Below, in pieces: positions 8,147 through 17,408 of a stretch of 64,000 bases of DNA. This stretch comes from an uncultured Erythrobacter sp. (lineage in GTDB: Bacteria; Pseudomonadota; Alphaproteobacteria; Sphingomonadales; Sphingomonadaceae): assembly GCA_947494705.1 (NCBI GenBank), contig CANLVN010000004.1:62001-126000 (forward strand), written 5' to 3'. The position numbers were made by a program, and so were the translations under genes. How positions within the stretch are numbered: position 1 is the stretch's first letter; every line of letters starts with the position of its first letter. The notes below the pieces were generated by a model. It did no database searches and was not told the origin of the DNA. It was given only the letters and a program-made list of their open reading frames with translations.

Positions 8147-10537
8147 ATGCGCCGCCCTGTCGCTTCCCTTCGCCTGCCCCAATCGCGATCCTTGAGACTT
8201 CGGACCTTCGCGAGCATTCTGGTCTGCGCGGCGGTTAGCGCCTGTGGGGGCGGCAGCACGACGAGCGGCGGCGTGCACAGCGTTTCAACGGCGCCACCGC
8301 CTGCACCTCCTGCCGCGGAGCCGCCTGCTCCCATCAATTTCGACACAGCCGAATTCCGCCGCTCCGACGGTCCAGAGTTTCATGGAGCGCTGAGCGCATG
8401 GAACGAGGGCGCGACAGGGGCAGGCTCGATTATTGCCGTGATCGATTCCGGCATTGATAGCGACAGCCCGGAATTTGCCGGGCGTATCCACCCTGATTCG
8501 CGTGATGTCGCAGGCGACCGCGCGCTCGATGGAGAAGATGACCACGGCACCAACGTCGCGATGGTCGCCGCGGCGGCGCGCGATGATCGCGGAGTGCTCG
8601 GGATTGCCTTCGATGCGCAGGTTCTCGCGCTGCGTGCCGACATGCCCGGGTCATGCGGGGCGGACACCACTTCGGACCCCACGCTGGGATGCGTGTTCAA
8701 CGATAGCGGTATCGCGAATGGTATCGACCAGGCGGTTGCGAGCGGAGCTGCGGTCATCAATCTCAGCCTCGGCGGAGGGCATGCCGCGCCCAGGCTTGTG
8801 GACGCGGTACGCGCTGCCGCACAGGCCGGGATCGTGGTCGTGGTGGCAGCCGGGAACGGCGGCGATGGCAGCGAACCGGGGGTCGACCCCGATCAGCCCG
8901 ACCGCTTCGCCACCAGCCTGCTTGAAGCGGGCGGAGGCCATGTCATTATCGTTGGGTCGGTCGATGCCGATGGCGGGATATCGAGCTTCAGCAACCGCGC
9001 CGGGAATGCCGCATCATCCTACATCACGGCGCGCGGCGAGCGCATCTGCTGCGTCTATGAGGATGGGGAGGTTCTCTCCAAGAGGATCGACGGTTCGGAA
9101 TTCGTGACCTTGTTCTCGGGCACCAGCTTTGCCGCTCCGCAAGTGTCGGGCGCGGTAGCGCTGCTGGCTCAGGCCTTTCCAAACCTCACCGGAGCAGAGA
9201 TCGTCGAGATCCTTCTGGCGACCGCGCGCGATGCGGGAGTGGCCGGGCTTGATCCGGTCTACGGCGCCGGCATCCTCGATATCGCCGCCGCGATGCGCCC
9301 GGTGGGCATGACGCGCCTGGCCGGTGGCAATTCCGAGCTGGCGCTGGCGGACGACTTCGCGATTGGTTCGATGGCAATGGGAGATTCTCTCGCCAATGCC
9401 GGCTTGGGGGCAGTCGTTACGGACACGTACGACCGCGCCTATACGATTGATCTCGGTGCTCGTAGCCGCCACGCTGCGCAGGTGCGGCGACTGACCGCTG
9501 CGGTGGGTGAAAGCGGGCTGAGGCGCGCAGCGGGTGGCGGTGGATTATCGCTCGCGGTCACGGTCGATGGCGGTGAGCGCGCCGCTGGGCTGGGCTGGTC
9601 GCAGGAGTTGCAGCTTACCGGCGAGGAGGCGATTGGTGCCCAGGTCCTCGCAGCGCAGGTCGCGGCCCGCATCGCGCCCGAAATACAGGTTGGCTTCGCG
9701 CTGTCGCAGGGCGCAGGCGGACTGATTGGGCAGATGCAGGGGGCAGATCACGCGGCGTTCGTGATCGCTCCGCAGGCAGGGCGCGATGCGGGCTTTATCG
9801 AGCGGGGCGATTTCGCCTTGGCATCGCGTTTCGAGATGGCTGGGTGGGGCTTCACCGTCTCTGCGCAGACCGGAAATGCGTGGCTCGGCGAACTGCGTCA
9901 GGCCAGCGATGTCGCGCCCGGCCTTCGCGAGCAACGGCCAACCACGACGTTTGCCATTGCGGCAGACCGCACGTGGCGGGGGTTCGAGGGCAGCGCGAGC
10001 CTTTCGTGGCTTGGCGAAGAGGAAACCGTGCTGGGTGCGTTCTTCAACCCGGCCTTTGGGGTGGCGGGGGCAGATACCGCCTTTCTTGACGGTAGGTTGT
10101 CCCACAGGGTCGGCAGTGAATGGCGCCTTGGAGCCGCCTTTCGCGCCGGGATGACCCGTCCGCGAAGCGGCGGGATGGTTGGCGCGGGGTCGCGGATTGC
10201 GAGCAATGCGTGGTCCTTCGACCTGATCCGCTACGGAGCCATCCTGCGCGGCGACAGCGTTGGCTTGCGGATCAGCCAGCCCCTGCGCGTCAGTGGCGGG
10301 ACGGTTCGCTTCGACCTGCCCACCAGCTACGACTATGCGACCGAAACCGCCATCATGTCGTCGCAGGCGCTCTCCCTCAGGCCTGAAGGTCGAGAGGTCA
10401 TGGGCGAACTGGCCTGGCAGGCCGAGCTTGCGATCGGGACGCTTTCGACCAGCCTTTTCTTCCGCAGCCAGCCCGGCCATTTCCGCAGCGCGCCCGATGA
10501 TCTTGGCGCGGTGGTGCGGCTCGGTTCGCGCTTTTGA
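8147..10537 (+). CDS. S8 subtilisin-like lipoprotein with C-terminal barrel-like domain
   Basis: The 796-residue protein has a lipoprotein signal with lipobox VSAC (C33), a short spacer and an S8 protease domain with all catalytic parts: Asp100 in VIDSGID, His133 in DDHGTN, Asn237 in AAGNG and Ser327 in FSGTSFAAP. The last 380 or so residues alternate like membrane beta strands and end in GAVVRLGSRF with a terminal phenylalanine, as in outer-membrane barrels. This architecture resembles the autotransporter lipoproteins NalP and SphB1. The ATG at 8147 is preferred over an upstream TTG (8141), because GAGG lies 9 bases before it. The strain may use it to process surface proteins, but no substrate is apparent here. 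Confidence 0.88.
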   Translation: MRRPVASLRLPQSRSLRLRTFASILVCAAVSACGGGSTTSGGVHSVSTAPPPAPPAAEPPAPINFDTAEFRRSDGPEFHGALSAWNEGATGAGSIIAVIDSGIDSDSPEFAGRIHPDSRDVAGDRALDGEDDHGTNVAMVAAAARDDRGVLGIAFDAQVLALRADMPGSCGADTTSDPTLGCVFNDSGIANGIDQAVASGAAVINLSLGGGHAAPRLVDAVRAAAQAGIVVVVAAGNGGDGSEPGVDPDQPDRFATSLLEAGGGHVIIVGSVDADGGISSFSNRAGNAASSYITARGERICCVYEDGEVLSKRIDGSEFVTLFSGTSFAAPQVSGAVALLAQAFPNLTGAEIVEILLATARDAGVAGLDPVYGAGILDIAAAMRPVGMTRLAGGNSELALADDFAIGSMAMGDSLANAGLGAVVTDTYDRAYTIDLGARSRHAAQVRRLTAAVGESGLRRAAGGGGLSLAVTVDGGERAAGLGWSQELQLTGEEAIGAQVLAAQVAARIAPEIQVGFALSQGAGGLIGQMQGADHAAFVIAPQAGRDAGFIERGDFALASRFEMAGWGFTVSAQTGNAWLGELRQASDVAPGLREQRPTTTFAIAADRTWRGFEGSASLSWLGEEETVLGAFFNPAFGVAGADTAFLDGRLSHRVGSEWRLGAAFRAGMTRPRSGGMVGAGSRIASNAWSFDLIRYGAILRGDSVGLRISQPLRVSGGTVRFDLPTSYDYATETAIMSSQALSLRPEGREVMGELAWQAELAIGTLSTSLFFRSQPGHFRSAPDDLGAVVRLGSRF

Positions 10538-10540
10538 GGC

Positions 10541-11614
10541 CTATTCGGGCATTCCCGCATCGAGCGCAAACGAGTAGGCCCTGTCGACCAGCGGAGCGAC
10601 CCGTTCGCTCATCGACTTGGCATGCGCCGAGGACGCCGTGCCGTCGATCACACGCTTCTTGATCCCCTGAATGATGCCGGCGAGCCGGAACAGGTTGTAG
10701 GCGAAGTACCAGTCCATCGGCGGCACCGGATAGCCCGTGCGCGCTACATAGCGGTCCACCGCTTCCTTGACCGACGGGATGCCGAGTTCCTCAAGATCGA
10801 CGCCCAGCAAGCCCGCGCGGCCATCACCGGGCTGGAACCAGTTGAGCATCAGGTAGCTGAAATCGGCAATCGGATCGCCCAGTGTCGAAAGCTCCCAGTC
10901 GAGCACCGCGATCACGCGCGGCTCGGTCTTGTGGAAGATGACGTTGTCGAGCCGATAGTCGCCATGGACCACGCTGCTTTCATGCTGTGGCGGGATCGTT
11001 TGCGGTAGCCATTCGATCAGCCGCTCCATCTTCGGCATGTGCTCGGTTTCGGAGAGCTTGTACTGCTTCGACCAGCGCGCGATCTGGCGCGCGCAATAGT
11101 CGGTCGGCTTGCCATAGTCGCCCAAGCCGATCTCTTCGGGCTTGTTGAGGTGCAGGTCGGCCATCGTGTCGATCAGAGATTCGTAGATCGCCCGGCGCTC
11201 CTGCGGCTCCATGCCCGGCAGCTTGCCGTTCCACAGAGAGCGTCCGTCGGCCATGCTCATCACGAAGAACATGGAACCGATCACATCGGGGTCTTGGCAC
11301 AGGCCGTAAGTCTTGGGCACCGGAAAGCCGGTTGGATAGAGGCCTGTCATCGCAGCGTATTCGCGGTCGACTGCGTGGGCGGACGGCAGGAGCTTGCCAA
11401 AGGGCTGGCGGCGAAGGACGTAATTGCTCGAGGGTGTCTCGATCTTGTAGGTCGGATTCGACTGTCCGCCCTTGAACTTGGTGTAGCTGATCGGCCCTTC
11501 GAAGCCTTCGACATTGGCTTCGAACCATGCGGTCAGAGCGTCGAGGTCGAGTTTGTCGCGTTCCTCGACCTCGACCGTGCCCACCATTTCCTTATCGAAA
11601 TCGATATTGCTCAT
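10541..11614 (-). CDS. ACAD10/11-type phosphotransferase (aminoglycoside-kinase fold)
   Basis: The 357-residue protein has the APH fold used for small-molecule phosphorylation: the substrate/nucleotide part GGQSNPTYKIE, the catalytic HGDYRLDN (His217, Asp219, Asn224) and the metal-binding Asp239 in VLDWELSTLGDP. Sequence style (LLPSAHAVDRE, ALYPTGFPVPK-like) follows the kinase half of human ACAD10/11 and of bacterial LvaA, which phosphorylate 4-hydroxyacyl-CoA. A matching dehydrogenase half is encoded 1.4 kb upstream. A GAGGAC ribosome binding site precedes the ATG. A general hydroxyacyl-CoA substrate is an inference. Confidence 0.88.
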   Translation of the reverse strand: MSNIDFDKEMVGTVEVEERDKLDLDALTAWFEANVEGFEGPISYTKFKGGQSNPTYKIETPSSNYVLRRQPFGKLLPSAHAVDREYAAMTGLYPTGFPVPKTYGLCQDPDVIGSMFFVMSMADGRSLWNGKLPGMEPQERRAIYESLIDTMADLHLNKPEEIGLGDYGKPTDYCARQIARWSKQYKLSETEHMPKMERLIEWLPQTIPPQHESSVVHGDYRLDNVIFHKTEPRVIAVLDWELSTLGDPIADFSYLMLNWFQPGDGRAGLLGVDLEELGIPSVKEAVDRYVARTGYPVPPMDWYFAYNLFRLAGIIQGIKKRVIDGTASSAHAKSMSERVAPLVDRAYSFALDAGMPE

Positions 11615-11860
11615 GCTGTCCTCTCATACGGAGTTCGGGGTTCGCGTGGAACACCGACCCGCCCCATTTCAAAAACTTTCGACCACCTCGCAAGGCCCGC
11701 ATTTCCGCCACATTTGAGGCAGTATGCCTGCCGGATGTGTGACCTTTCGATTTGCGCCAAATCGCTGGCGATCTTCGTGGTCATCAGCGCGGGCTTTATC
11801 CCATCCGGCTACTGTAGGACAGCAAGCCGGACAGGATACAGGGCAGGCCGATCAACCGGT

Positions 11861-12949
11861 TCAGTCGAACATCACCACGCTGCGAGCATGGCTTCCGGCG
11901 CGCATCTTGTCGAACCCCTCATTGACCTCGTCGAGCGAAATCCGCTCGGCGATGATCGTGTCGAGGTCGAGCAGGCCGCGCATGTAGAAATCGACGAGGC
12001 GCGGCAGGTCGACGGGGAAGTGGTTCATCCCCATGATTGCGCCCATCAGCTTCTTGCCGCCCAGCAAGTCCATCGCGCCCAGCCCGACCTTGCAGTCGAG
12101 CGGCATCATGCCGAGGATCACTGCCGTACCGCCACGCTTGAGCGAAGCAACCGCGAGATCGGCCGATGCCTGACGCCCGACTGCCTCGATCCCCCAGTCT
12201 ACGCCGCCACCGGAAATCTCGATGATCTGCTTGGCCGCATCGTCGGCCAGTGCGTCGACCGTGTGGGTCGCCCCAAGAACCTTGGCCAGTTCGCGCTTTT
12301 CGGGCAGCGGGTCGGCTGCAATGACCTTGCCCGCGCCTGCGATCTTGGCCGCGTTGATCGTAGCAAGGCCCACGCCGCCGCATCCGACCACCAGCACTGT
12401 TTCGCCCGGCGTCACGTTGCAGGCGTTGAAGATCGTGCCAGCCCCGGTCGTCACCGCGCAGCCGATCACCGCAGCGCGGTCGAGCGGCATTTCCTTGTCG
12501 ATAGCGACACAGGCATTTTCGTGGATCAGCATCTGTTCGGACAGGGCCGACAGGTTGAGCATCTGGGCAACCGGCGTGCCATCCGCTCGTGCCAGTCGCG
12601 GATCGGCACCCTTGGCACGGCGCGTGCCTGCGCCCAGGCACAGAGCCATGCGCCCGGTGACGCAGAATTCGCACTGGCCGCAGAATGCCGACAGGCACGA
12701 AACGACATGGTCGCCCGGCTTGACGGTCCGCACTTCGCTGCCGACGGCGCGCACCACGCCCGCCGCTTCATGCCCCGGGACGCAGGGCAGGGCATGGGGA
12801 TATGCGCCGTCGATGAAATGCAGGTCCGAATGGCACAGGCCACAGGCCTTCGTGTCGATCAGGACTTCGTGCGGCGCAGGATCGGCCAATTCGATGTCAC
12901 CGATGACAAGGCCTTCGCCGGGTTTTTCGAGAATGGCTGCTTTTGCCAA
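11861..12949 (-). CDS. Zinc-dependent alcohol dehydrogenase (MDR superfamily)
   Basis: The 362-residue protein is a class III-like zinc alcohol dehydrogenase. It shows CGLCHSDLH (catalytic zinc ligand cysteine), the GHEAAG segment, a four-cysteine structural zinc cluster CGQCEFCVTGRMALC, and the coenzyme fold VVGCGGVGLATINA. The usual substrates are primary alcohols, glutathione adducts or aromatic alcohols; this one cannot be fixed from sequence. The start is a TTG at 12947-12949 with GGAG 8 bases upstream. It lies between the kinase and dehydrogenase halves of an ACAD11-like pair and is in the same orientation. Confidence 0.92.
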   Translation of the reverse strand: MAKAAILEKPGEGLVIGDIELADPAPHEVLIDTKACGLCHSDLHFIDGAYPHALPCVPGHEAAGVVRAVGSEVRTVKPGDHVVSCLSAFCGQCEFCVTGRMALCLGAGTRRAKGADPRLARADGTPVAQMLNLSALSEQMLIHENACVAIDKEMPLDRAAVIGCAVTTGAGTIFNACNVTPGETVLVVGCGGVGLATINAAKIAGAGKVIAADPLPEKRELAKVLGATHTVDALADDAAKQIIEISGGGVDWGIEAVGRQASADLAVASLKRGGTAVILGMMPLDCKVGLGAMDLLGGKKLMGAIMGMNHFPVDLPRLVDFYMRGLLDLDTIIAERISLDEVNEGFDKMRAGSHARSVVMFD

Positions 12950-12960
12950 GATACAGTCTC

Positions 12961-13037
12961 CGTTCGCCCTGAGCCTGTCGAGGGGCGAGTTCGTCTTTGG
13001 ATAGCCGTTCGTGCTTCGACAGGCTCGGCACGAACGG
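12961..13037. repeat. Sphingomonad-type palindromic repeat pair
   Basis: Two related hairpin units face each other in the gap between the alcohol dehydrogenase and the acyl-CoA dehydrogenase genes. The unit at 13005-13037 has perfect arms CCGTTCGTGC and GCACGAACGG. The unit at 12961-12987 has an imperfect stem. The core GAGCCTGTCGA (12971-12981) is the exact reverse complement of 13016-13026. Motifs with this GAGCCTGTCGA core recur as REP-like intergenic repeats in many sphingomonad genomes. Confidence 0.75.
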
Positions 13038-13060
13038 CTTGGGTAGGTAAGGCGATGGAC

Positions 13061-14416
13061 CTAGCGCGACACGCCGATATCGCCGCTCGACATCGCGCCG
13101 GCGCTTGCCGCCGCGCTTCCGGCACTGGCCGATTGAGCATTGCCAGCGCGCAGGGCGTTGGCGCTCGGGCCTTCTTCAGGCGTGTGCTTGGCGAATTCCA
13201 TGCGGGCGATCGAACGGGCGTGAACCTCGTCCGGACCGTCGGCAAGGCGCAGGGTGCGCATGCTGGCATAGCCCTTCGCGAGGCCATAGTCGCTGGTCAC
13301 ACCGCCGCCACCATGGGCCTGGATCGCATCGTCGAGGATCTTGAGCGCCATATTGGGGGCCTGGACCTTGATCATCGCGATTTCCTGTTTCGCGTTCTTG
13401 TTGCCGACCTTGTCCATCATGTCGGCTGCCTTGAGGCAAAGCAGGCGCGTCATGTCTATGTCGATGCGGGCACGCGCGACGCGCTCTTCCCAGACCGAGT
13501 GCTTGTAGATCGGCTTGCCGAACGCTTCACGCTCCTGCAGGCGGCGGCACATTTTCGCCAGCGCTTCCTCGGCGACGCCGATGGTGCGCATGCAGTGGTG
13601 GATGCGGCCCGGGCCGAGGCGACCCTGCGCGATCTCGAAGCCGCGCCCTTCGCCCAGAAGCATGTTGGTAGCCGGGACGCGAACGTCCTTCATCTCGACT
13701 TCCATGTGGCCGTGCGGCGCATCGTCATAGCCGAAGACGGGCAAGTGGCGGATGATGTTCACGCCCTTTGCATCGATCGGCATGAGGATCATGGATTGCT
13801 GCGCGTGGCGCTGGGCGTTGAAGTCGGTCTTGCCCATGACGATCGCGACCTTGCAGCGCGGATCGCCCAGGCCCGACGACCACCACTTGCGACCGTTGAT
13901 GACATATTCGTCGCCGTCACGCTCGATCCGGGTTTCGATGTTGGTGGCATCGGAGGACGCGGTGAAGGGCTCGGTCATAAGGAAAGCGCTGCGGATTTCG
14001 CCGTTCATGATCGGCTTGAGCCATTCCTCTTTCTGCTCGCGCGTGCCGTAACGGTGGAACACTTCCATGTTGCCGGTGTCGGGTGCCGAGCAGTTGAAGA
14101 CTTCGGAAGCCCATCCGATGCGGCCCATTTCCTCGGCGCACAGGGCGTATTCGAGGTTGGTCAGGCCCGGGCCTTCGAATTCGAAGGTTTCGTCGACGTG
14201 ATGGTGGCTGTCATTGCGCGGCGGCATGAAGAGGTTCCACAGGCCCTCTTCCTTGGCGATCTTCTTCTTGTCTTCGATAATCTGGATGACTTTCCAGCGG
14301 TCGCCTTCGGCATCCTGCTCGGCGTAGGTGTCGAGGTTGGGGCGGATGTGCTTCTCGATGAAAGCGCTCACGCGGTCGCGCCAATAGGCCTGCCGTTCGG
14401 TGGGTTCAAAATCCAT
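13061..14416 (-). CDS. ACAD11-type acyl-CoA dehydrogenase
   Basis: This 451-residue flavoprotein matches the dehydrogenase half of human ACAD11 through distinctive words: [53 protein letters not shown] and [10 protein letters not shown]. Human ACAD11 and bacterial LvaC act after a kinase has phosphorylated the 4-hydroxyl group of an acyl-CoA, removing phosphate to give a 2-enoyl-CoA. The APH-type kinase is encoded nearby. The last 40 residues are a low-complexity Ala/Gly/Ser tail not typical of the family. The ATG has GAGGAC upstream. Confidence 0.92.
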   Translation of the reverse strand: MDFEPTERQAYWRDRVSAFIEKHIRPNLDTYAEQDAEGDRWKVIQIIEDKKKIAKEEGLWNLFMPPRNDSHHHVDETFEFEGPGLTNLEYALCAEEMGRIGWASEVFNCSAPDTGNMEVFHRYGTREQKEEWLKPIMNGEIRSAFLMTEPFTASSDATNIETRIERDGDEYVINGRKWWSSGLGDPRCKVAIVMGKTDFNAQRHAQQSMILMPIDAKGVNIIRHLPVFGYDDAPHGHMEVEMKDVRVPATNMLLGEGRGFEIAQGRLGPGRIHHCMRTIGVAEEALAKMCRRLQEREAFGKPIYKHSVWEERVARARIDIDMTRLLCLKAADMMDKVGNKNAKQEIAMIKVQAPNMALKILDDAIQAHGGGGVTSDYGLAKGYASMRTLRLADGPDEVHARSIARMEFAKHTPEEGPSANALRAGNAQSASAGSAAASAGAMSSGDIGVSR

Positions 14417-14502
14417 GGGGAATGTCCTCTCTTATCTCGCTTAAGTTCGAATCTGAAACTGCTCGTGGCATGGGAGCAAGCCCGCGCCAAGGGGTGAAAT
14501 GG

Positions 14503-15984
14503 TCATGACGTGCCGCCTTTGGGCCGGGATTGCGGATCGGTGTCGGGGTGGGCGACTGCGCGGTCCGGCGTGGGCTGCGCCGTCATCCCCGCGAGCGCGG
14601 CGACGCGCGCCTCGTGCTGTTCGCGGGTGATCGGGAACCGGCCGAGCCAGTACGCGGCTGTCAGCGCAAGGACGAGCGAAAGCCCGCCATAAAGCAGGAT
14701 GATGTCGAGGATGACATCCCACGGCACGTCGCCCGGAACCGCATCGTTGGGCAATTGCGAAAAGCCGATGATCTGTCCGGTGAGGAAGATGCCCAGCCCG
14801 GTCGCGCATTTCTGCACCAGCCAGTTGCCCGAATAGAACGCGCCTTCCGCCCGGCGTCCGGTGCGCTCGAGATAGGCCTCGACGATTTCGGCGACCATCG
14901 AACTGGCCGAGATCATCATGACGATGCCCATCGTGTTGCCCAGCAGCAAGAGCGCGAGATAGAGGAAGGTGGAGGCGGTCGTGCCGACTTGCGGCCATAG
15001 TCCGATCAGCAGCAGGACATAGGGCAGCAGCAGCAAGAACACCGCGGAAATCGCCGCAATTGCCGCCGAGCGCGGCTTGCCCAGGTGCCGGTGCATCGGG
15101 TTGACGATGACGAACATCAGCAGCGCGGAGAGAAACAGGACGACCGGCCAGACCCGGAGGGCAAACTCGTCGAACTGCCACACGAAGACGTTGACGTAGT
15201 TCGATATAGAGAAGGTCATGCCCTGGCTGACATAGGCCGCCAGCCCACCCAGCGCGAAGATCAGGAACGCCCGCTCGCTGAAGGCTTCGACGATCTCGCC
15301 GAACGCCTGGCGCACGCTGAAGGGTTCGGGTTTGATCTCTGGCAGTCCGGCGACGATCTTGTGCTGACCCAGCGCTGATCCGAGCACCGAAGCGGCCATC
15401 AACAGAGCGCCGAATATCCCGAACGGGAGGTAACCGTCCTGTTGCAGCAATCCATTGGGGCCGGGCATGAAGACACTGGTGGCGAGGACCATCATCACGA
15501 TGCCGCCGATCCAGCCCGACAGGTAGCGATAGCGGAACAGTGTCGTTCGCTCTTCGTAGTCGGCGGTGATCTCCGGCACGAGCGCAACCGAAGGCACTTC
15601 GCAGGCCGATAGCAGGATGCGTACAGTCACCGCGATCCCGACCAGGCCGAGGAATGACGGCGCTTCTCCGCCCGGCGGCGACCACAGCGCCACCCATGCG
15701 AAAGCGAGAGGGATCGGCGCGACGTAAAGCCACGGCAGCCGCCGGCCCCAGCGGGTGTAGGTGCGATCGGACAGGTTGCCGAGGATCGGATCGATGACCG
15801 CGTCAACCAGCAGCGCGATCAACAGCGCGAGGCTGACCAGCCCCGCATCCATACCCAGCACCTGGTTGTAGAACAGCAGCAGGAAGAAGCTGAAACCGCT
15901 ATCCTTGACGCCGAACGCGATCGCGCCGAAGCCGTGGACCAGCTTGAGCTTGAGAGGCAATTTGCCCTCGACGAAGCCTACCAT
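14503..15984 (-). CDS. GPH/MelB-type sugar:cation symporter (MFS)
   Basis: The 493-residue protein has 12 predicted helices and carries the GPH family signature in the first loops: DPILGNLSDRTYTRWGRR and PWLYVAPIPLAFAW. GPH permeases carry sugars or other small solutes with Na+ or H+. Substrate cannot be read; the neighbourhood (acyl-CoA dehydrogenases) suggests a lipid or aromatic precursor, which is inference. The start ATG at 15982-15984 was chosen over the frame opening at 16092, because the protein begins with the conserved segment KLPLKLKLVHGFGA there. It is divergent from the next dehydrogenase gene. Confidence 0.85.
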   Translation of the reverse strand: MVGFVEGKLPLKLKLVHGFGAIAFGVKDSGFSFFLLLFYNQVLGMDAGLVSLALLIALLVDAVIDPILGNLSDRTYTRWGRRLPWLYVAPIPLAFAWVALWSPPGGEAPSFLGLVGIAVTVRILLSACEVPSVALVPEITADYEERTTLFRYRYLSGWIGGIVMMVLATSVFMPGPNGLLQQDGYLPFGIFGALLMAASVLGSALGQHKIVAGLPEIKPEPFSVRQAFGEIVEAFSERAFLIFALGGLAAYVSQGMTFSISNYVNVFVWQFDEFALRVWPVVLFLSALLMFVIVNPMHRHLGKPRSAAIAAISAVFLLLLPYVLLLIGLWPQVGTTASTFLYLALLLLGNTMGIVMMISASSMVAEIVEAYLERTGRRAEGAFYSGNWLVQKCATGLGIFLTGQIIGFSQLPNDAVPGDVPWDVILDIILLYGGLSLVLALTAAYWLGRFPITREQHEARVAALAGMTAQPTPDRAVAHPDTDPQSRPKGGTS

Positions 15985-16053
15985 GCGCTCGTTTCCGATG
16001 CACAGTCCGCGTCCCCGACAATGGCGAATCTTTGCTGCATCAGCCCTCTCAAT

Positions 16054-16121
16054 CCCTTGCCGTGAACGTAAACGTGAGGGCGGGCGCGTCAATGGCGTTG
16101 CTGCTGACGCTACGGCAAGGG
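16054..16121. promoter_or_regulatory. Inverted repeat around an ACGT-type motif in a divergent promoter
   Basis: CCCTTGCCGT (16054-16063) and ACGGCAAGGG (16112-16121) form a perfect 10-bp inverted repeat 48 bases apart, just inside the 238-base region between the transporter (leftward) and the dehydrogenase (rightward). Within it, GTGAACGTAAACGTGAG (16062-16078) contains two ACGT cores, similar in style to MerR-family operators of fatty-acid and branched-chain genes in alphaproteobacteria. The regulator is not in the window. Confidence 0.4.
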
Positions 16122-16222
16122 TATGCTACGTTGAGCTGAGCAAATCGAGCCTTGCCTGAAAGTGCGGTATGCTCATATCAGGGCCGGCGAAATAAGAGAC
16201 GAGGAAAGAGGAGTTGCCCGAC

Positions 16223-17401
16223 ATGTCCGATCTTGAGGCGTTCCGCCAGGAAACCCGCAAATGGCTCGAAGCCAATTGCCCGCCCGAAATGCGCGAGCCA
16301 GTGCGCGGCGATGACGATGTCTATTGGGGTGGCCGCAACGCCACCTTCAAGAATGATGCGCAAAAAGCATGGTTCGAAGCGTGCCGCGACAAGGGCTACA
16401 CCGTTCCCAGCTGGCCCAAGGAATATGGCGGCGCGGGGCTTTCCCCGGCAGAGGCGAAGGTGCTGCGCGAGGAAATGAGCCGCATCGACGCGCGCCCGCC
16501 GCTTTCGAGCTTCGGCATCTGGATGCTTGGCCCGGCACTCCTACACTTCGGCACCGAAGGCCAGAAGAAGCGCTTCCTCAACGAGATCGCGCGTGGCGAA
16601 ATCCGCTGGTGCCAGGGATATTCCGAGCCCGGCAGCGGTTCGGACCTCGTCTCAATGCAGACCTTTGGCGAGGACAAGGGCGATCACTGGATCGTCAACG
16701 GCCAGAAGATCTGGACCTCCTATGCTGACCAGGCCGACTGGATTTTCTGCCTCGTCCGCACCGACAAGACGAACAAGTATCAGGGCATCACCTTCATGCT
16801 GTTCGACATGGCGAGCGATGGCGTCTCGACCAAGCCGATCAAGCTCATCAGCGGCTACAGCCCGTTCTGCGAAACCTTCATGGACGACGTGAAGGTGCCC
16901 AAGAGCTATGGCGAGGACATCCCCGGCTATGTCGGCGAAATCAATCGCGGCTGGGACGTGGCCAAGTATCTGCTGGGCCACGAGCGCGAGATGATCTCCG
17001 CCACCGGCGGCGGCGACCGCGCGACCTCGCTTGGCGCGTCCGCAGCGCGTCAGGGCGAGCTCGACCCGGTCCTGCGCGCCGAGCTTGCGCTGTTCGATGT
17101 CGACGCTCTCGCCTTTACCGCGATGAGCGAGAAGTTCCTCGACGAGGTCAAGGTCGGCAAGGGGCATCCCGCACAGCCCAACATGCTCAAATATGCAGGG
17201 ACCGAGCTGAACAAGCGTCGGCACGAGCTGATGATGTCGGCAGGCGGTTCGCGCTCTCTGGAATGGGAGAGCGAAGAGACCGAAGGCGGCAAACCGTCGC
17301 GCGCATGGCTGCGCACGAAGGCAAACTCGATCGAGGGCGGCACCTCGGAAGTCATGCTCAACGTGATTTCCAAGCGCATCCTCGAACTGCCGGGCGGCTG
17401 A
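16223..17401 (+). CDS. Acyl-CoA dehydrogenase (catalytic-type)
   Basis: This 392-residue acyl-CoA dehydrogenase carries the flavin and substrate motif GYSEPGSGSDLVSMQT, a later KIWTSYADQADWIFCLVRTD block and, near the C-terminus, SIEGGTSEVMLN. The glutamate in IEGGTSE occupies the place of the catalytic base in the family. It acts on acyl-CoA with electron transfer to ETF in the cytoplasm. The start ATG at 16223 has AGGAG 11 bases before it; an in-frame TTG at 16214 is too close. The gene immediately downstream encodes a second, atypical dehydrogenase, suggesting a heteromeric enzyme. Confidence 0.93.
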   Translation: MSDLEAFRQETRKWLEANCPPEMREPVRGDDDVYWGGRNATFKNDAQKAWFEACRDKGYTVPSWPKEYGGAGLSPAEAKVLREEMSRIDARPPLSSFGIWMLGPALLHFGTEGQKKRFLNEIARGEIRWCQGYSEPGSGSDLVSMQTFGEDKGDHWIVNGQKIWTSYADQADWIFCLVRTDKTNKYQGITFMLFDMASDGVSTKPIKLISGYSPFCETFMDDVKVPKSYGEDIPGYVGEINRGWDVAKYLLGHEREMISATGGGDRATSLGASAARQGELDPVLRAELALFDVDALAFTAMSEKFLDEVKVGKGHPAQPNMLKYAGTELNKRRHELMMSAGGSRSLEWESEETEGGKPSRAWLRTKANSIEGGTSEVMLNVISKRILELPGG

Positions 17402-17408
17402 TTTTTCG

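Noticed and set aside
11039..14497. A 1152-codon rightward open frame
   Set aside because: It spans three well-supported leftward genes (kinase, alcohol dehydrogenase, ACAD11-type enzyme). The text has no family motif and is rich in repeated Arg, His and Asp, as in frames opposite GC-rich genes.
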